Assembly: GCA_036381175.1 (NCBI GenBank)
Contig: DASVDI010000018.1
Coordinates: 62,001-126,000, forward strand
Source: JAJUFS01 sp036381175
GTDB taxonomy: Bacteria > Pseudomonadota > Gammaproteobacteria > Natronospirales > JAJUFS01
DNA length: 64,000 nucleotides
Direction of reading: 5' to 3'
Notes under the pieces: generated by a model
What the model was told of the DNA's origin: nothing
Seen by the model: only the letters and a program-made list of their open reading frames with translations
Databases searched by the model: none
In this document: positions 42,954 to 52,138 of the stretch, piece by piece
How positions within the stretch are numbered: position 1 is the first letter of the stretch
Layout of the letters: each line of letters begins with the position of its first letter
Position numbers and translations under genes: made by a program

Positions 42954-43817
42954 TCAATGCGTTGTCGGGCGGCGCATGAGCATGGAAAGAACATTGGCGA
43001 GCGTATCGCGCATGTCGCGACGATCGACAATCATGTCGATGGCGCCGTGCTCCAGCAAAAATTCAGAGCGCTGGAAACCCTCCGGCAGCGTTTCCCGAAC
43101 GGTCTGCTGGATGACGCGCGGACCGGCGAAGCCGATGAGCGCTTTCGGTTCGGCGATGTTGATATCGCCAAGCATGGCGAGCGATGCGGACACGCCGCCG
43201 GTGGTCGGATCAGTGAGCACGGAGATGAACGGCAGGCCTTCCTCGGAAAGCTTCGCGAGCACGGCGCTGGTTTTCGCCATCTGCATCAGTGAGAACAGTG
43301 CTTCCTGCATGCGCGCGCCGCCGGACGCGGAAAAATTCACCAGCGGGCAACGGCTTTCCAGCGCGACATTCGCGGCGCGAACGAAACGCTCGCCGACCAC
43401 CGAACCCATCGAGCCGCCCATGAACTTGAATTCGAACGCCGAGGCGACGAGCGGCATGTCCTTCAGCTTGCCTTTCATCGCGATCAGCGCGTCCTTCTCG
43501 CCGGTGGCTTTCTGCGAGATGGCAATACGATCGCGATATTTCTTGCTGTCGCGGAACTTCAGCGCATCGACGGGCCCCACGCGCGCGCCGATCTCCTCGG
43601 CGGACTGAGGATCGAAAAGCATTTCCAGCCGCTGACGGGCTCCGATGCGCATATGCTGACCGCACTTTGGACAGACGTGAAGATTGCGTTCGACTTCCGC
43701 GCGGTATAGCACAGCATTGCAGGCGTTGCATTTCGTCCACACGCCTTCCGGCACGCTGCGACGCTGCTCGTTGTTGGTATTGATGCGCGAGGGGACGAGT
43801 TTTCTGAACCAGTTCAT
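42954..43817 (-). CDS. accD: Acetyl-CoA carboxylase carboxyltransferase subunit beta
   Basis: 287 residues. The N-terminal C4 zinc ribbon is intact (KCNACNAVLYR and HVCPKCGQHMR). The crotonase-like core shows NFSASGGARMQEALFSLMQM and TDPTTGGVSASLAMLGDI. It works with AccA, BirA-loaded AccB and AccC to make malonyl-CoA. ATG 43817 is chosen; the upstream extension is not family-like. It is placed between trpA and folC. Confidence 0.98.
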   Translation of the reverse strand: MNWFRKLVPSRINTNNEQRRSVPEGVWTKCNACNAVLYRAEVERNLHVCPKCGQHMRIGARQRLEMLFDPQSAEEIGARVGPVDALKFRDSKKYRDRIAISQKATGEKDALIAMKGKLKDMPLVASAFEFKFMGGSMGSVVGERFVRAANVALESRCPLVNFSASGGARMQEALFSLMQMAKTSAVLAKLSEEGLPFISVLTDPTTGGVSASLAMLGDINIAEPKALIGFAGPRVIQQTVRETLPEGFQRSEFLLEHGAIDMIVDRRDMRDTLANVLSMLMRRPTTH

Positions 43818-43836
43818 TATCTTGCCTGCTCTGCCT

Positions 43837-44643
43837 TTACGCGGCGATGTCGTTATCCAGTGCCTTGCGAATTTCCGCCAATGCCGTGCGAATCGCGGGA
43901 CCAGCGGCGCTGCCATGCGCGGCAATGTGCCGCACCAGCGCGCTGCCGACAATGACGGCGTCCGCGGTTTGCGCCATCAGAACGGCGGTTTCTGCATCGT
44001 TGATGCCGAAACCGATACCGACGGAACGGTCAGTGAATTCACGAATCCGGGCGACCTGTCCGGCCATTCCCGCCCGATCATTGTTGCCCGCGCCAGTGAC
44101 GCCTTTAAGCGATACATAGTACACGAAACCCGTAACCGACCGGCAGATGCGCTCAAGCCGCGCGGCACTCGTGGTGGGCGCCACAAGGCAGACCAGCTCG
44201 AGATTCCGCGCCTGCAGCACGACTCCAAGCTCGCCGGCTTCTTCGGTCGGCAGGTCAACGACGAGCAGGCCATCGGCACCGGAATTTGCCGCCTGCGTCG
44301 CATATTTCGTGTAACCGGTCGCTTCCAGCGGATTCAGATAACCCATCAGCACGACAGGCGTCTGCGTATCGCGTTCACGAAATTCCCGCACGATATCGAA
44401 CACGTCACGCAGGCGCGTGTTGGCTTTGAGCGCGCGCTCGCAGGCGGCCTGGATGACAGGTCCGTCTGCGACCGGATCGGTGAACGGCACGCCGAGTTCG
44501 ATGACGTCCGCGCCGCCCTCGACCATCGCATGCATGAATTCCACCGTTGCGGTTCTCGAAGGATCACCGGCGACGAGATACGCAATCAATGCAGTTCGCT
44601 TTTCTGCGCGCAAGGCATCGAGTCTCGCTGCAAGCCGGCTCAC
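43837..44643 (-). CDS. trpA: Tryptophan synthase alpha chain
   Basis: 268-residue TIM barrel that cleaves indole-3-glycerol phosphate to indole, which tunnels to TrpB. Catalytic Glu lies in DVIELGVPFTDPVADGP and Asp in DGLLVVDLPTEEA. The phosphate loop GFGIND and the SALV end are present. The start is GTG 44643, within the trpB stop (GTGA); a longer frame overlaps trpB and is rejected. It is 19 nt upstream of accD. Confidence 0.97.
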   Translation of the reverse strand: MSRLAARLDALRAEKRTALIAYLVAGDPSRTATVEFMHAMVEGGADVIELGVPFTDPVADGPVIQAACERALKANTRLRDVFDIVREFRERDTQTPVVLMGYLNPLEATGYTKYATQAANSGADGLLVVDLPTEEAGELGVVLQARNLELVCLVAPTTSAARLERICRSVTGFVYYVSLKGVTGAGNNDRAGMAGQVARIREFTDRSVGIGFGINDAETAVLMAQTADAVIVGSALVRHIAAHGSAAGPAIRTALAEIRKALDNDIAA

Positions 44644-45848
44644 AGTTCGACCCCTTCGAATTCCGCGACCGTGTGCACGTCCTTGTCGCCGCGACCGGAG
44701 AGATTCACGATCACGATGCTGCCCTTCGCAAGCCGCGTACGCAGTTTTTCCACGTACGCGAGCGCGTGGCTGGATTCCAGCGCCGGAAGAATGCCTTCCG
44801 TCCGGCACAGCATGTGAAAGGCATCCAGCGCTTCGCGATCCGTCACGCCGTCGTATTCCGCGCGGCCGGTTTCCTTCAGCCAGGCATGCTCGGGACCAAC
44901 GCCGGGATAATCCAGGCCCGCGGAAACGGAATGCGTTTCGATAATCTGCCCGTCGTCATCCTGCATGAGATACGTTCGATTGCCGTGCAACACGCCAACT
45001 TTTCCGGCTGTCAGCGGCGCGGAATGACGGCCGGTTTCAAGCCCGTCGCCAGCGGCTTCGACGCCGAACATTTTTACATCGTCATCGAGAAACGGATGAA
45101 ACAACCCGATGGCGTTCGAGCCACCGCCGACGCAGGCGACAAGTGCGTCCGGCAGGCGATTCTCTTTTTCAAGAATCTGTTGCCGCGCTTCGCGGCCGAT
45201 AATCGACTGGAAATCGCGCACCATGACCGGATACGGATGCGGTCCGGCGACCGTGCCGATGATGTAAAACGTGTTGTCGAGATTCGACACCCAGTCGCGC
45301 ATCGCTTCGTTCAGCGCATCTTTCAAGGTGCGTGAACCCGACGTCACGGGCACAACGGTTGCGCCGAGCAAACGCATGCGGAAAACATTCAGCGCCTGGC
45401 GGCGCATGTCTTCCTCGCCCATGTAAACCATGCATTCGAGACCAAGCCGTGCGCACACCGTGGCGGTTGCAACGCCGTGCTGGCCGGCGCCGGTTTCCGC
45501 GATGATGCGCGTCTTGCCCATGCGCTTCGCGATCAACGCCTGGCCAACGGTGTTGTTGATCTTGTGCGCGCCAGTGTGATTGAGATCTTCGCGCTTGAGA
45601 TACACGCGCAAGCCGACACGCTTCGACCAGCGCTCGGCGAAATACAAGGGCGACGGCCGGCCGACGAAGTCGGCAAGATCGTGATCGAACTCGCACAGGA
45701 ATTCCGGATCGGCGCGGAATGTTTCGTACGCCTTGCGCAATTCCTCCACCGGCTCCATCAAGGTTTCCGCGATGAAGCGTCCGCCGAAGCGGCCGAAATA
45801 GCCGTTTGCGTCCGGAAGATTTTTTTCAGCTTGTTGCCGCGTCGGCAC
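44640..45848 (-). CDS. trpB: Tryptophan synthase beta chain
   Basis: 402-residue PLP enzyme joining indole and serine. The PLP lysine is in REDLNHTGAHKINN and the phosphate-binding loop is in CVGGGSNAIG. ETGAGQHGVATA is the typical signature. I prefer GTG 45848, which has GAGG upstream. An ATG at 45875 adds nine residues and would overlap trpF by 50 nt. Both starts lie inside the trpF 3' end, so translational coupling with trpF is likely. Confidence 0.96.
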   Translation of the reverse strand: MPTRQQAEKNLPDANGYFGRFGGRFIAETLMEPVEELRKAYETFRADPEFLCEFDHDLADFVGRPSPLYFAERWSKRVGLRVYLKREDLNHTGAHKINNTVGQALIAKRMGKTRIIAETGAGQHGVATATVCARLGLECMVYMGEEDMRRQALNVFRMRLLGATVVPVTSGSRTLKDALNEAMRDWVSNLDNTFYIIGTVAGPHPYPVMVRDFQSIIGREARQQILEKENRLPDALVACVGGGSNAIGLFHPFLDDDVKMFGVEAAGDGLETGRHSAPLTAGKVGVLHGNRTYLMQDDDGQIIETHSVSAGLDYPGVGPEHAWLKETGRAEYDGVTDREALDAFHMLCRTEGILPALESSHALAYVEKLRTRLAKGSIVIVNLSGRGDKDVHTVAEFEGVEL

Positions 45849-46461
45849 GTCGCACCTCGTTGATGAATCTTTCAATCTTCACGGGATCCTTGACGCCAGC
45901 TTGCGCCTCGACGCCACTGGAAACATCCACGCCGAACGGCTGCACGAGACGCACCGCGTCGAAAACATTTTCCGGAGCCAGGCCACCAGCCAGCATTACT
46001 TTATTGCTCGTTGACGGTAGCGTGCTCCAGTTCGCGGTCTTTCCCGTGCCGCCCGCCTCGCCATGCGCGTGACTGTCGAACAGCAGCCATGCTGCATCGT
46101 CATATTCTTCGACGAACATTTTCACGTCGTCCGCCGTTGCGTTCGCCAGCCCCAGCGTCTTGATGTACGGCAGGCCGAAGCTTCGACAGAATTTCGCCGG
46201 CTCCCGGCCATGAAACTGCAACACATCCAGTGCCACGTCGCGCAACACCGCCTCGACCGCATCGCGCGCGGGGTCAAGAAACAGGCCGACGCGCAGAGTT
46301 TCACGTGGAAGCGCCGCGACAATTTCCCCCGCGCACGCAGCGTCAATGCAACGCGGACTGGATGCCACGAACACCATGCCGATGGCATCAGCGCCGAATC
46401 GCGCGGCGGTGTTCGCATCGTCGGGGCGCGTGACGCCGCAGATCTTGATTCGCGTGGACAT
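45826..46461 (-). CDS. trpF: Phosphoribosylanthranilate isomerase
   Basis: 211-residue TIM barrel converting phosphoribosylanthranilate to CdRP in tryptophan synthesis. The N-terminal KICGVTRPDDA holds the catalytic Cys, the FHG segment follows LDVLQ, and the barrel ends with MLAGGLAPENV and the GVDVSSGVEAQ phosphate loop. ATG 46461 starts the domain. It is the first gene of trpF-trpB-trpA-accD-folC. No leader peptide or attenuator was seen in the 62 nt upstream. Confidence 0.96.
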   Translation of the reverse strand: MSTRIKICGVTRPDDANTAARFGADAIGMVFVASSPRCIDAACAGEIVAALPRETLRVGLFLDPARDAVEAVLRDVALDVLQFHGREPAKFCRSFGLPYIKTLGLANATADDVKMFVEEYDDAAWLLFDSHAHGEAGGTGKTANWSTLPSTSNKVMLAGGLAPENVFDAVRLVQPFGVDVSSGVEAQAGVKDPVKIERFINEVRRADAATS

Positions 46462-46523
46462 GAGGCGCAATAAATCGCGGAAACCGGGACGCCGAGATTA
46501 CCAGACTTCCCGGCGCCTCCGGT

Positions 46524-47309
46524 TCACCGCTCGTTCTCGGGCAGCCATATCTGGCGACCCGGAATTGCGAAACGCTCCGGATATCGCGGTCCGATGAAAT
46601 ACAAACCCTGCGGAGGCGCGGTCACACCGCCCAGTGCACGATCCCGATGATCCAGCACCTCGCGCGTCCAGTCCTCCGCCTGCTCGTGCTTTCCAATGGC
46701 GATCAGCACGCCCGCGATGTTGCGCACCATGTGATGCAGGAATGCGTTCGCGGTGATTTCCAGCGTCACCCATTCCGCGTCGCGCGCCACGGAAATTTTT
46801 CCGATGGTGCGAATGGGTGACTTTGCCTGGCAGGCCAGCGCACGGTACGAACTGAAATCGTGTTCACCACGCAGGTATTGCGCTGCGCGATGCATGGCGT
46901 CCGCATCCAATGGCTCGTGAATCCACGTTGCGCGCGTTGCGTACACCGCAGATCGTACCCAGCGGTTCAGAATCACGTAACGGTAACTTCGTGCGACAGC
47001 GCCGAAGCGCGCGTGAAAATCTTCCGGCACTTCGCGCGTCCAGCAGACATTCACGCTTGCGGGCAGATTGCTGTTCGCGCCAAGCACCCAGCTTCGCTGC
47101 CGGCGATGCACATCGGTATCGAAATGCACGACCTGTCCGAGCCCGTGCACGCCCGCGTCCGTGCGCCCCGCGCAGACGACTTTCACATTGTGATCGGCAA
47201 CTTTCGAAAACGCCTGCTCGACAGCATCCTGCACGCTGGGCGCGTGCGGCTGCGTCTGCCAGCCTGAAAACGCACTGCCGTCGTATTCTATGCCCGCCGC
47301 GATGCGCAT
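46524..47309 (-). CDS. truA: tRNA pseudouridine(38-40) synthase
   Basis: 261-residue enzyme that isomerises U38-U40 in many tRNA anticodon stems. Catalytic Asp lies in AGRTDAGVHGLGQVVHFD. The RIAAGIEYDGSAFSGWQTQ N-terminus and NAFLHHMVRNIAGVLIAIG are typical. ATG 47309 is chosen, and the extension upstream lies in the next gene. It is 2 nt downstream of the membrane-protein gene. Confidence 0.97.
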   Translation of the reverse strand: MRIAAGIEYDGSAFSGWQTQPHAPSVQDAVEQAFSKVADHNVKVVCAGRTDAGVHGLGQVVHFDTDVHRRQRSWVLGANSNLPASVNVCWTREVPEDFHARFGAVARSYRYVILNRWVRSAVYATRATWIHEPLDADAMHRAAQYLRGEHDFSSYRALACQAKSPIRTIGKISVARDAEWVTLEITANAFLHHMVRNIAGVLIAIGKHEQAEDWTREVLDHRDRALGGVTAPPQGLYFIGPRYPERFAIPGRQIWLPENER

Positions 47310-47311
47310 CG

Positions 47312-47974
47312 TCAAAATTCTCCCGCGAGGAAAATCAACGCGAAACCGGTGGCGAGCAAACCCGCGGGCAACAACCATTGCCAGTGAGGCGTTGGTGCGA
47401 GCGCGGGCAAGGGTTCTGGCTCAAGCGCGCGCTCGGCATCCCGCTCGACATTCTGAAAAAGACTTGCAGCGCGGATCGCGAAACCGCCATCGCCGTTTTT
47501 CAGCGCAACGCGTGCGCGCTGTTCGACTGCGGGCAATTCAGCCAGCAGCAGGCCGACGCGATCCGCGAACCGCATGGCAAGACGCGTTTCCACGGGCCAG
47601 GAAAGCATTCGCCGCAGCGCGCTGGTCACATGGCGGGGCGGCACGTCGCCGAGAAATGCCGAAGCCGCGAAGACGAGCACCAGCAACACGCCGGCGCGAT
47701 GTGCGGCCAATTGAATACCGGCGGCGGTCGGCGAGAGCGGACCGAGTGCCGGCAGCAACGGAGCACCGGGCGAGAACCAGAGATACAGGATCACGAGCGA
47801 CAACAGCAGCCAGCGGATGCGCTTCACGCTGTAGCGCATGACGCGGCCGGTTTCCGGCCGCGCGATTCCCCACGCGAGCAGTAACGCGCCGAGCGCGAGC
47901 AGCGGCTCGCGCGGCAGCCAGGGCGTCAACGCCGCCAGCACCAGCAGGCAGAGAATGCGGATGATCGGATGCAT
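47312..47974 (-). CDS. Membrane protein of unknown function between fimV and truA
   Basis: 220 residues, not firmly recognised. There are probably four or five hydrophobic segments: IRILCLLVLAALTPWL, LLALGALLLAWGIA, WLLLSLVILYLWF, AGVLLVLVFAASAFL and a C-terminal WLLPAGLLATGFALIFLAG anchor. A charged cytoplasmic stretch carries RFADRVGLLLAELPAVEQRA. The overall layout loosely recalls the T component of ECF transporters (CbiQ/EcfT), but the ARG-type coupling motifs are not convincing. It is flanked by fimV upstream and truA 2 nt downstream, probably one transcript. The start could also be nine codons earlier. Confidence 0.6.
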   Translation of the reverse strand: MHPIIRILCLLVLAALTPWLPREPLLALGALLLAWGIARPETGRVMRYSVKRIRWLLLSLVILYLWFSPGAPLLPALGPLSPTAAGIQLAAHRAGVLLVLVFAASAFLGDVPPRHVTSALRRMLSWPVETRLAMRFADRVGLLLAELPAVEQRARVALKNGDGGFAIRAASLFQNVERDAERALEPEPLPALAPTPHWQWLLPAGLLATGFALIFLAGEF

Positions 47975-48000
47975 GCTTGTCCCATGCCGCAGCAAAGACA

Positions 48001-48021
48001 ACGGCCCCGCTTGGGGGCCGT
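48001..48021 (-). terminator. GC-rich hairpin after fimV
   Basis: ACGGCCCC/GGGGCCGT, an 8-bp perfect stem with a 5-nt loop, followed on the minus strand by TGTCTTTG. It lies 33 nt after the fimV stop. The short T run makes termination plausible but not certain. Confidence 0.5.
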
Positions 48022-48053
48022 GCCAGGTTCATGCAAGATGAAACGGACCCACG

Positions 48054-50894
48054 TCAGGCAAGCTGATCGAGCAGTTCGCGCGCTTCCCGCTGCTGGTCGT
48101 CGTCGCCGTCCGCGATGACTTCTTCGAGAATGCCGCGTGCGCCGTCCGGATCGCCCATGTCGATGTAAGCGCGGGCAAGGTCCAGCTTGGTGCCGGCCTC
48201 GCCGATGTCTTCTTCGTCGTCGCCCGTGCCTTCCGATTCCTCGGTGAGCGCGCTCGCGTCTTCGTCGAAGCTGTAATCGTCGAGATTCAGTTCGCTGTCG
48301 GCGTTGTTGCCGACGGCATCACCGGCATCCTGCTCGGGAATGTTCGTATCGACGAAAGCGGACAATTCTTCAAGCGCCTTGTCGAACTCCGTCTGCGTCT
48401 GTTCGTCATCGCTACCCGAGATATCCGGCTGTTTGTCGCCGTCGCCCGTCAACGCGTCTTCGGTTTCACTGGACGCCTCGTCCAGTTCGCCGAGGTCGAA
48501 ATCGAAATCGCCGCTGGTGTCTTCGGTCGAGGCAGGAACGTCTTCTTTCGTTTCCGCCGGGGTTTCGTCCTCGTCCAGCCCGCCGATATCGAGATCGAAA
48601 TCCAGGCCGTCGGAATCGTCGTCGGATGCGGGTTTTGCGGCAGGAGCTTTCGGCTCGTCTTCACCCGTGTCGAGCGCGATGTCGAAATCGAGGCTGTCAT
48701 CCGTCGCCGCCGGCTCGGGCAACGCGTCGCCGTCCGTCGCAGCAACTTCGTCCGCGGCCGCGCCGAAATCGAGATCAACCGACGAGGTCGATCCAGCACC
48801 GGCGAACAGCGGATCGTTCGGTGCAATCTGGCGGCCCATGATGGCGACGTTGTCCCAGTCGGCATCGCCCGGTCCGGCCAGTTCCTTCAACTGTCGCGCG
48901 GCATCCAGGAAGCCATCGGTGTTGTTTCCGGCAAAATAGATTTCGGCGAGCTTGGCGTGGTACTCCTTGCGCGAAGGATCGCGCTCGATCGCCTTCTGCA
49001 CGACTTCCGCGGCCTGGTCGTAGAGGCCATAAGCCATGTGGAAATCCGCTTCGGACAACGGGTCGTTGTCGTCAAGCGACACCGCGCGACCGCCGACCAT
49101 GGTTTCCACGAAATCGTTGCCAGGCTCACCGCTGCCGGTGCTTTCATCGCTGGACAGCATCTGCGTCTCGTCGAGAAGCGAGGCGTCCTCTTCATCTTCG
49201 GAAAGTTTCGTCGTACCGGTGTCTTCCTGCTCCATATCCTGCCCGAACACCGTTGAGATATCGTCGTCCGCGCCGCGTCCGGTGACAACCGTCACGTCTT
49301 CCTCATCGCCGTCCATGGTGGTGACATCGTCATCCTGCTCATCGTCCCATGAGGCCATGGCAGCCGCGGCCTTGGCCTGGGTCGCTTCACGGCGTTTGCG
49401 GACCACGAGGAAACCGGCCAACAGGAGCACCAGGATCACCGCTCCAATGCCCATGCCCAGCGGACTGAAAGCCAGCGCCTTGAGTTTTTCCACCAGCCCC
49501 GGCTCCGCCGGTTGCGGAACGGGCACCCGCGCCTGTGCTTCCGTCTGTGTTTCTTCTGCCGCCGGAGTCTCTTCAGCCGGCAGCGTTTCAACGGTCGGAT
49601 CCGTCGGGGCGAGTTCCGGCTCGACTACGACAACTTCGGCGTCCTCGCCGGGCAACGGCAGCGGCGGCGGTTCAACGCCCGTGGTTTCTTCCGGCAGGGT
49701 TTCTTCGGCGGGAAGCGGCGTTTCCTGCTCCTGCAGGGCCTGCATCGATTCGTCTTCGAGATCCAGCAGACGATCCTGGGTGTCGTCTTCCACGCCGAGA
49801 TCGATGGCGTTTTCTTCGGTGTCTTCCACGGCGGGATCGACGGATTCCTCGGCACCCATGCCAAGATCGTCAGCTTCGCCACCCGCACCGACGCCGGTTC
49901 CAATTTCAGGCGCGAGATCTTCCTCCGGGGCGACCAGTGTCAGTTCCGGTTCGCTTTCGACTTCCGGTTCCGGTATGTCGACCGCTTCCGTTGGCGCGGC
50001 GCTGCTCGAGCCCCTGCGCCAATCGTCGTTCTGGCGCTTCACTTCATTGAATGCGTCGCGACGGGCCATCGATGTGATGTCGTTGTATTCGGGAATGCGC
50101 AGGATGTAGCCGGCCTTGAGGCGATTGATATTGCCCTGGAAGGCTTCGGGGTTCGCGCGGTAGAGCGCGAGCATCATCTGGTTGATGGTGACGGAATCGT
50201 CCGGGCGCAGGCGGCGCGCGATGCCCCACAACGTTTCGTTCCGCTGGATCGGACCGTAAGTACCGCCGAGGTCGGACTCGGCCGGCTCCGGTTCGACAAA
50301 GGCTGGAGCATCGGCTTCGAGCGGCGGAATGCTGATGACGTCGCCCGAAACTTCTTCGGTTTCCCGGGGTGCTGCAGGCTCGATCACGGGTTCGGCAGCC
50401 GGCCGCTGTTCGGCAAAGGGCTCCGGTTCGCGCTCGGCGGGAGCGGGCTCAACGGCTGGTGCCTGGGGTTGCGGTGCGGGTTCCGCCTCCTGGCGAGCGA
50501 AGGCCGGCGGATCGATGAGCAGCGTGTATTCGCGCATCAGCCGGCCGCGCGACCAGTCGGCCACGACGAACAGCGTCAGGAACGGTTCACGGATGGGTTC
50601 TGTCGAGGTGACCTTGATGTAGGCCGTGCCGTTCGGCCGGCGCACGACGTCAAAGCGCACGGAATTGAGCAGCGGTGTACGGTCCAGGCCGTAGCGTTCA
50701 TATATCGCGTCGTCCGCGAGCGTGATTTCCAGGGATTCGATTTCGTCTGCGGCGGCGGAGACCAGCTCGATCTCGGCGTCGAGAGGCTGGTTGAGCCAGG
50801 AATTCAGGCGAATTTCGCCCAACCCCATGGCCAACGCACTGAAAGATATTGCTGCCAGCACGCAGGCCAGCGCCAGGCCCAAATAACGTCGCAT
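48054..50894 (-). CDS. fimV: Pilus assembly and polarity hub protein FimV
   Basis: 946-residue inner-membrane protein organising type IV pili and polar signalling. It has a signal peptide, a FimV N-terminal beta domain (GLGEIRLNSWLNQPLDAEIELV onward is diagnostic) and a LysM-like peptidoglycan-binding module (about 195-250, YGPIQRNETLWGIARRL). One transmembrane helix (SPLGMGIGAVILVLLLAGFLVV) follows, then a very acidic cytoplasmic region with tetratricopeptide-like repeats and the conserved C-terminal motif KLDLARAYIDMGDPDGARGI. The acidic low-complexity linkers are normal for the family. In the FimV system the C-terminal motif recruits partners. The gene sits between asd and truA, as in Pseudomonas. 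Confidence 0.96.
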   Translation of the reverse strand: MRRYLGLALACVLAAISFSALAMGLGEIRLNSWLNQPLDAEIELVSAAADEIESLEITLADDAIYERYGLDRTPLLNSVRFDVVRRPNGTAYIKVTSTEPIREPFLTLFVVADWSRGRLMREYTLLIDPPAFARQEAEPAPQPQAPAVEPAPAEREPEPFAEQRPAAEPVIEPAAPRETEEVSGDVISIPPLEADAPAFVEPEPAESDLGGTYGPIQRNETLWGIARRLRPDDSVTINQMMLALYRANPEAFQGNINRLKAGYILRIPEYNDITSMARRDAFNEVKRQNDDWRRGSSSAAPTEAVDIPEPEVESEPELTLVAPEEDLAPEIGTGVGAGGEADDLGMGAEESVDPAVEDTEENAIDLGVEDDTQDRLLDLEDESMQALQEQETPLPAEETLPEETTGVEPPPLPLPGEDAEVVVVEPELAPTDPTVETLPAEETPAAEETQTEAQARVPVPQPAEPGLVEKLKALAFSPLGMGIGAVILVLLLAGFLVVRKRREATQAKAAAAMASWDDEQDDDVTTMDGDEEDVTVVTGRGADDDISTVFGQDMEQEDTGTTKLSEDEEDASLLDETQMLSSDESTGSGEPGNDFVETMVGGRAVSLDDNDPLSEADFHMAYGLYDQAAEVVQKAIERDPSRKEYHAKLAEIYFAGNNTDGFLDAARQLKELAGPGDADWDNVAIMGRQIAPNDPLFAGAGSTSSVDLDFGAAADEVAATDGDALPEPAATDDSLDFDIALDTGEDEPKAPAAKPASDDDSDGLDFDLDIGGLDEDETPAETKEDVPASTEDTSGDFDFDLGELDEASSETEDALTGDGDKQPDISGSDDEQTQTEFDKALEELSAFVDTNIPEQDAGDAVGNNADSELNLDDYSFDEDASALTEESEGTGDDEEDIGEAGTKLDLARAYIDMGDPDGARGILEEVIADGDDDQQREARELLDQLA

Positions 50895-50921
50895 TTCGTA
50901 TTCCCTCGGCTCTCGGTTATA

Positions 50922-50943
50922 GCTATTGCTTGGCTATTGCTTG
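50922..50943. repeat. Tandem 11-bp duplication in the fimV leader
   Basis: GCTATTGCTTG occurs twice head to tail, 28-49 nt upstream of the fimV start. The surrounding gap (50895-51021) is locally AT-rich (TTATATATA near 51025), but I could not place a convincing promoter. Confidence 0.7.
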
Positions 50944-51021
50944 GGCTTCGGGAGTCCCGTCCCCCCGCGAACTGCGGCCAATTGTTGAGATTTGGCTTTA
51001 TAAGAATGGGCTAACTATAGC

Positions 51022-52038
51022 TTATATATACTCTTTGACCAATATTTCCGCAATCTGGACCGAATTCAGGGCCGCCCCCTTTCGGACGTTGTCCGCCACC
51101 ACCCAGAGGTCGAGTCCGCGCTCATGGGAGATGTCTTCGCGAATGCGCCCGACCCAGACCGGGTCCTTGTCGGCCGCCTCCGTGACGGCTGTCGGATACC
51201 CGCCATCCTTGCGCTCATCCATGAGTTTCACGCCCGGCGCCTTCTTCAGGAGCTTGCGTGCGTCTTCCGCCGAGAGCTTGTCTCGCGTCTCGATGTGGAT
51301 GGCTTCGGAATGTCCGTAGAAAACGGGGACGCGCACGGCGGTCGGGTTCACCTTGATCGACGGGTCCATGATCTTGTGCGTCTCCCACACCATCTTCATT
51401 TCTTCGCGCGTGTAGCCGTTGTCCTGGAAGGTGTCGATGTGCGGAATGGCGTTGAACGCGATCTGCTTCGTCATCACCGCGGACTTGATCGGCTTGCCAT
51501 TCAGCAGACTTGCCGTCTGTCCCGCCAGCTCCTCGACGGCCGACTTGCCCGCGCCCGAAACGGCCTGGTAGGTCGCAACGTTGATGCGCTCGATATGCGC
51601 GGCGTCATGCAAGGGTTTCAGCGCCACCAGCATCTGGATGGTCGAACAGTTCGGGTTGGCGATGATATTGCGCTTCCTGTAATCCGCGACCGCCTGCGGG
51701 TTCACTTCGGGAACCACCAACGGGATGTCGTCCTCGCGGCGAAACTGCGAAGTGTTGTCGATCACCACGCAACCGGCCGCCGCGGCCTTCGGCGCGAACT
51801 CTTCCGAGACGCTGCCACCGGCGGAGAACAAGGCGATCTGCGCTTTCGAGAAATCGAACTCGGCCAGATCGCGCACGACAACCTGCTTGCCCTTGAAAAG
51901 GATTTTGCTGCCGGCGGAACGTGAACTCGCCAGCGGAAAGATTTCCGCCACCGGGAAGTTGCGCTCGGCAAGAATGTTCAACATCGTTTCACCGACGGCG
52001 CCCGTCGCGCCGACGACGGCTACGTTGTACTGCTTCAT
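51022..52038 (-). CDS. asd: Aspartate-semialdehyde dehydrogenase
   Basis: 338-residue NADPH enzyme of the lysine, threonine, methionine and diaminopimelate pathways. The nucleotide loop VGATGAVGETML is N-terminal, catalytic Cys131 lies in NPNCSTIQM, and VSGAGKSAVEEL and VPVFYGHSEAIHIET contain substrate-binding residues. Length and motifs match the Gram-positive/Pseudomonas-type Asd rather than the longer E. coli form. It is upstream of fimV on the same strand. Confidence 0.97.
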   Translation of the reverse strand: MKQYNVAVVGATGAVGETMLNILAERNFPVAEIFPLASSRSAGSKILFKGKQVVVRDLAEFDFSKAQIALFSAGGSVSEEFAPKAAAAGCVVIDNTSQFRREDDIPLVVPEVNPQAVADYRKRNIIANPNCSTIQMLVALKPLHDAAHIERINVATYQAVSGAGKSAVEELAGQTASLLNGKPIKSAVMTKQIAFNAIPHIDTFQDNGYTREEMKMVWETHKIMDPSIKVNPTAVRVPVFYGHSEAIHIETRDKLSAEDARKLLKKAPGVKLMDERKDGGYPTAVTEAADKDPVWVGRIREDISHERGLDLWVVADNVRKGAALNSVQIAEILVKEYI

Positions 52039-52138
52039 TGAAAACTCTCTGAATCGGGGAAGTGGAATCCGCGCTTGCGGAAGCGAACAAGTCTAACAAG
52101 AAATGAAAACGGCATCAGCCGATGCCGCAGCGCGAGAA

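Noticed and set aside
49036..51014. Two long plus-strand open frames opposite fimV
   Set aside because: One is serine-rich and the other arginine/phenylalanine-rich, both being complements of the acidic, low-complexity FimV linkers. FimV itself has clear domains.
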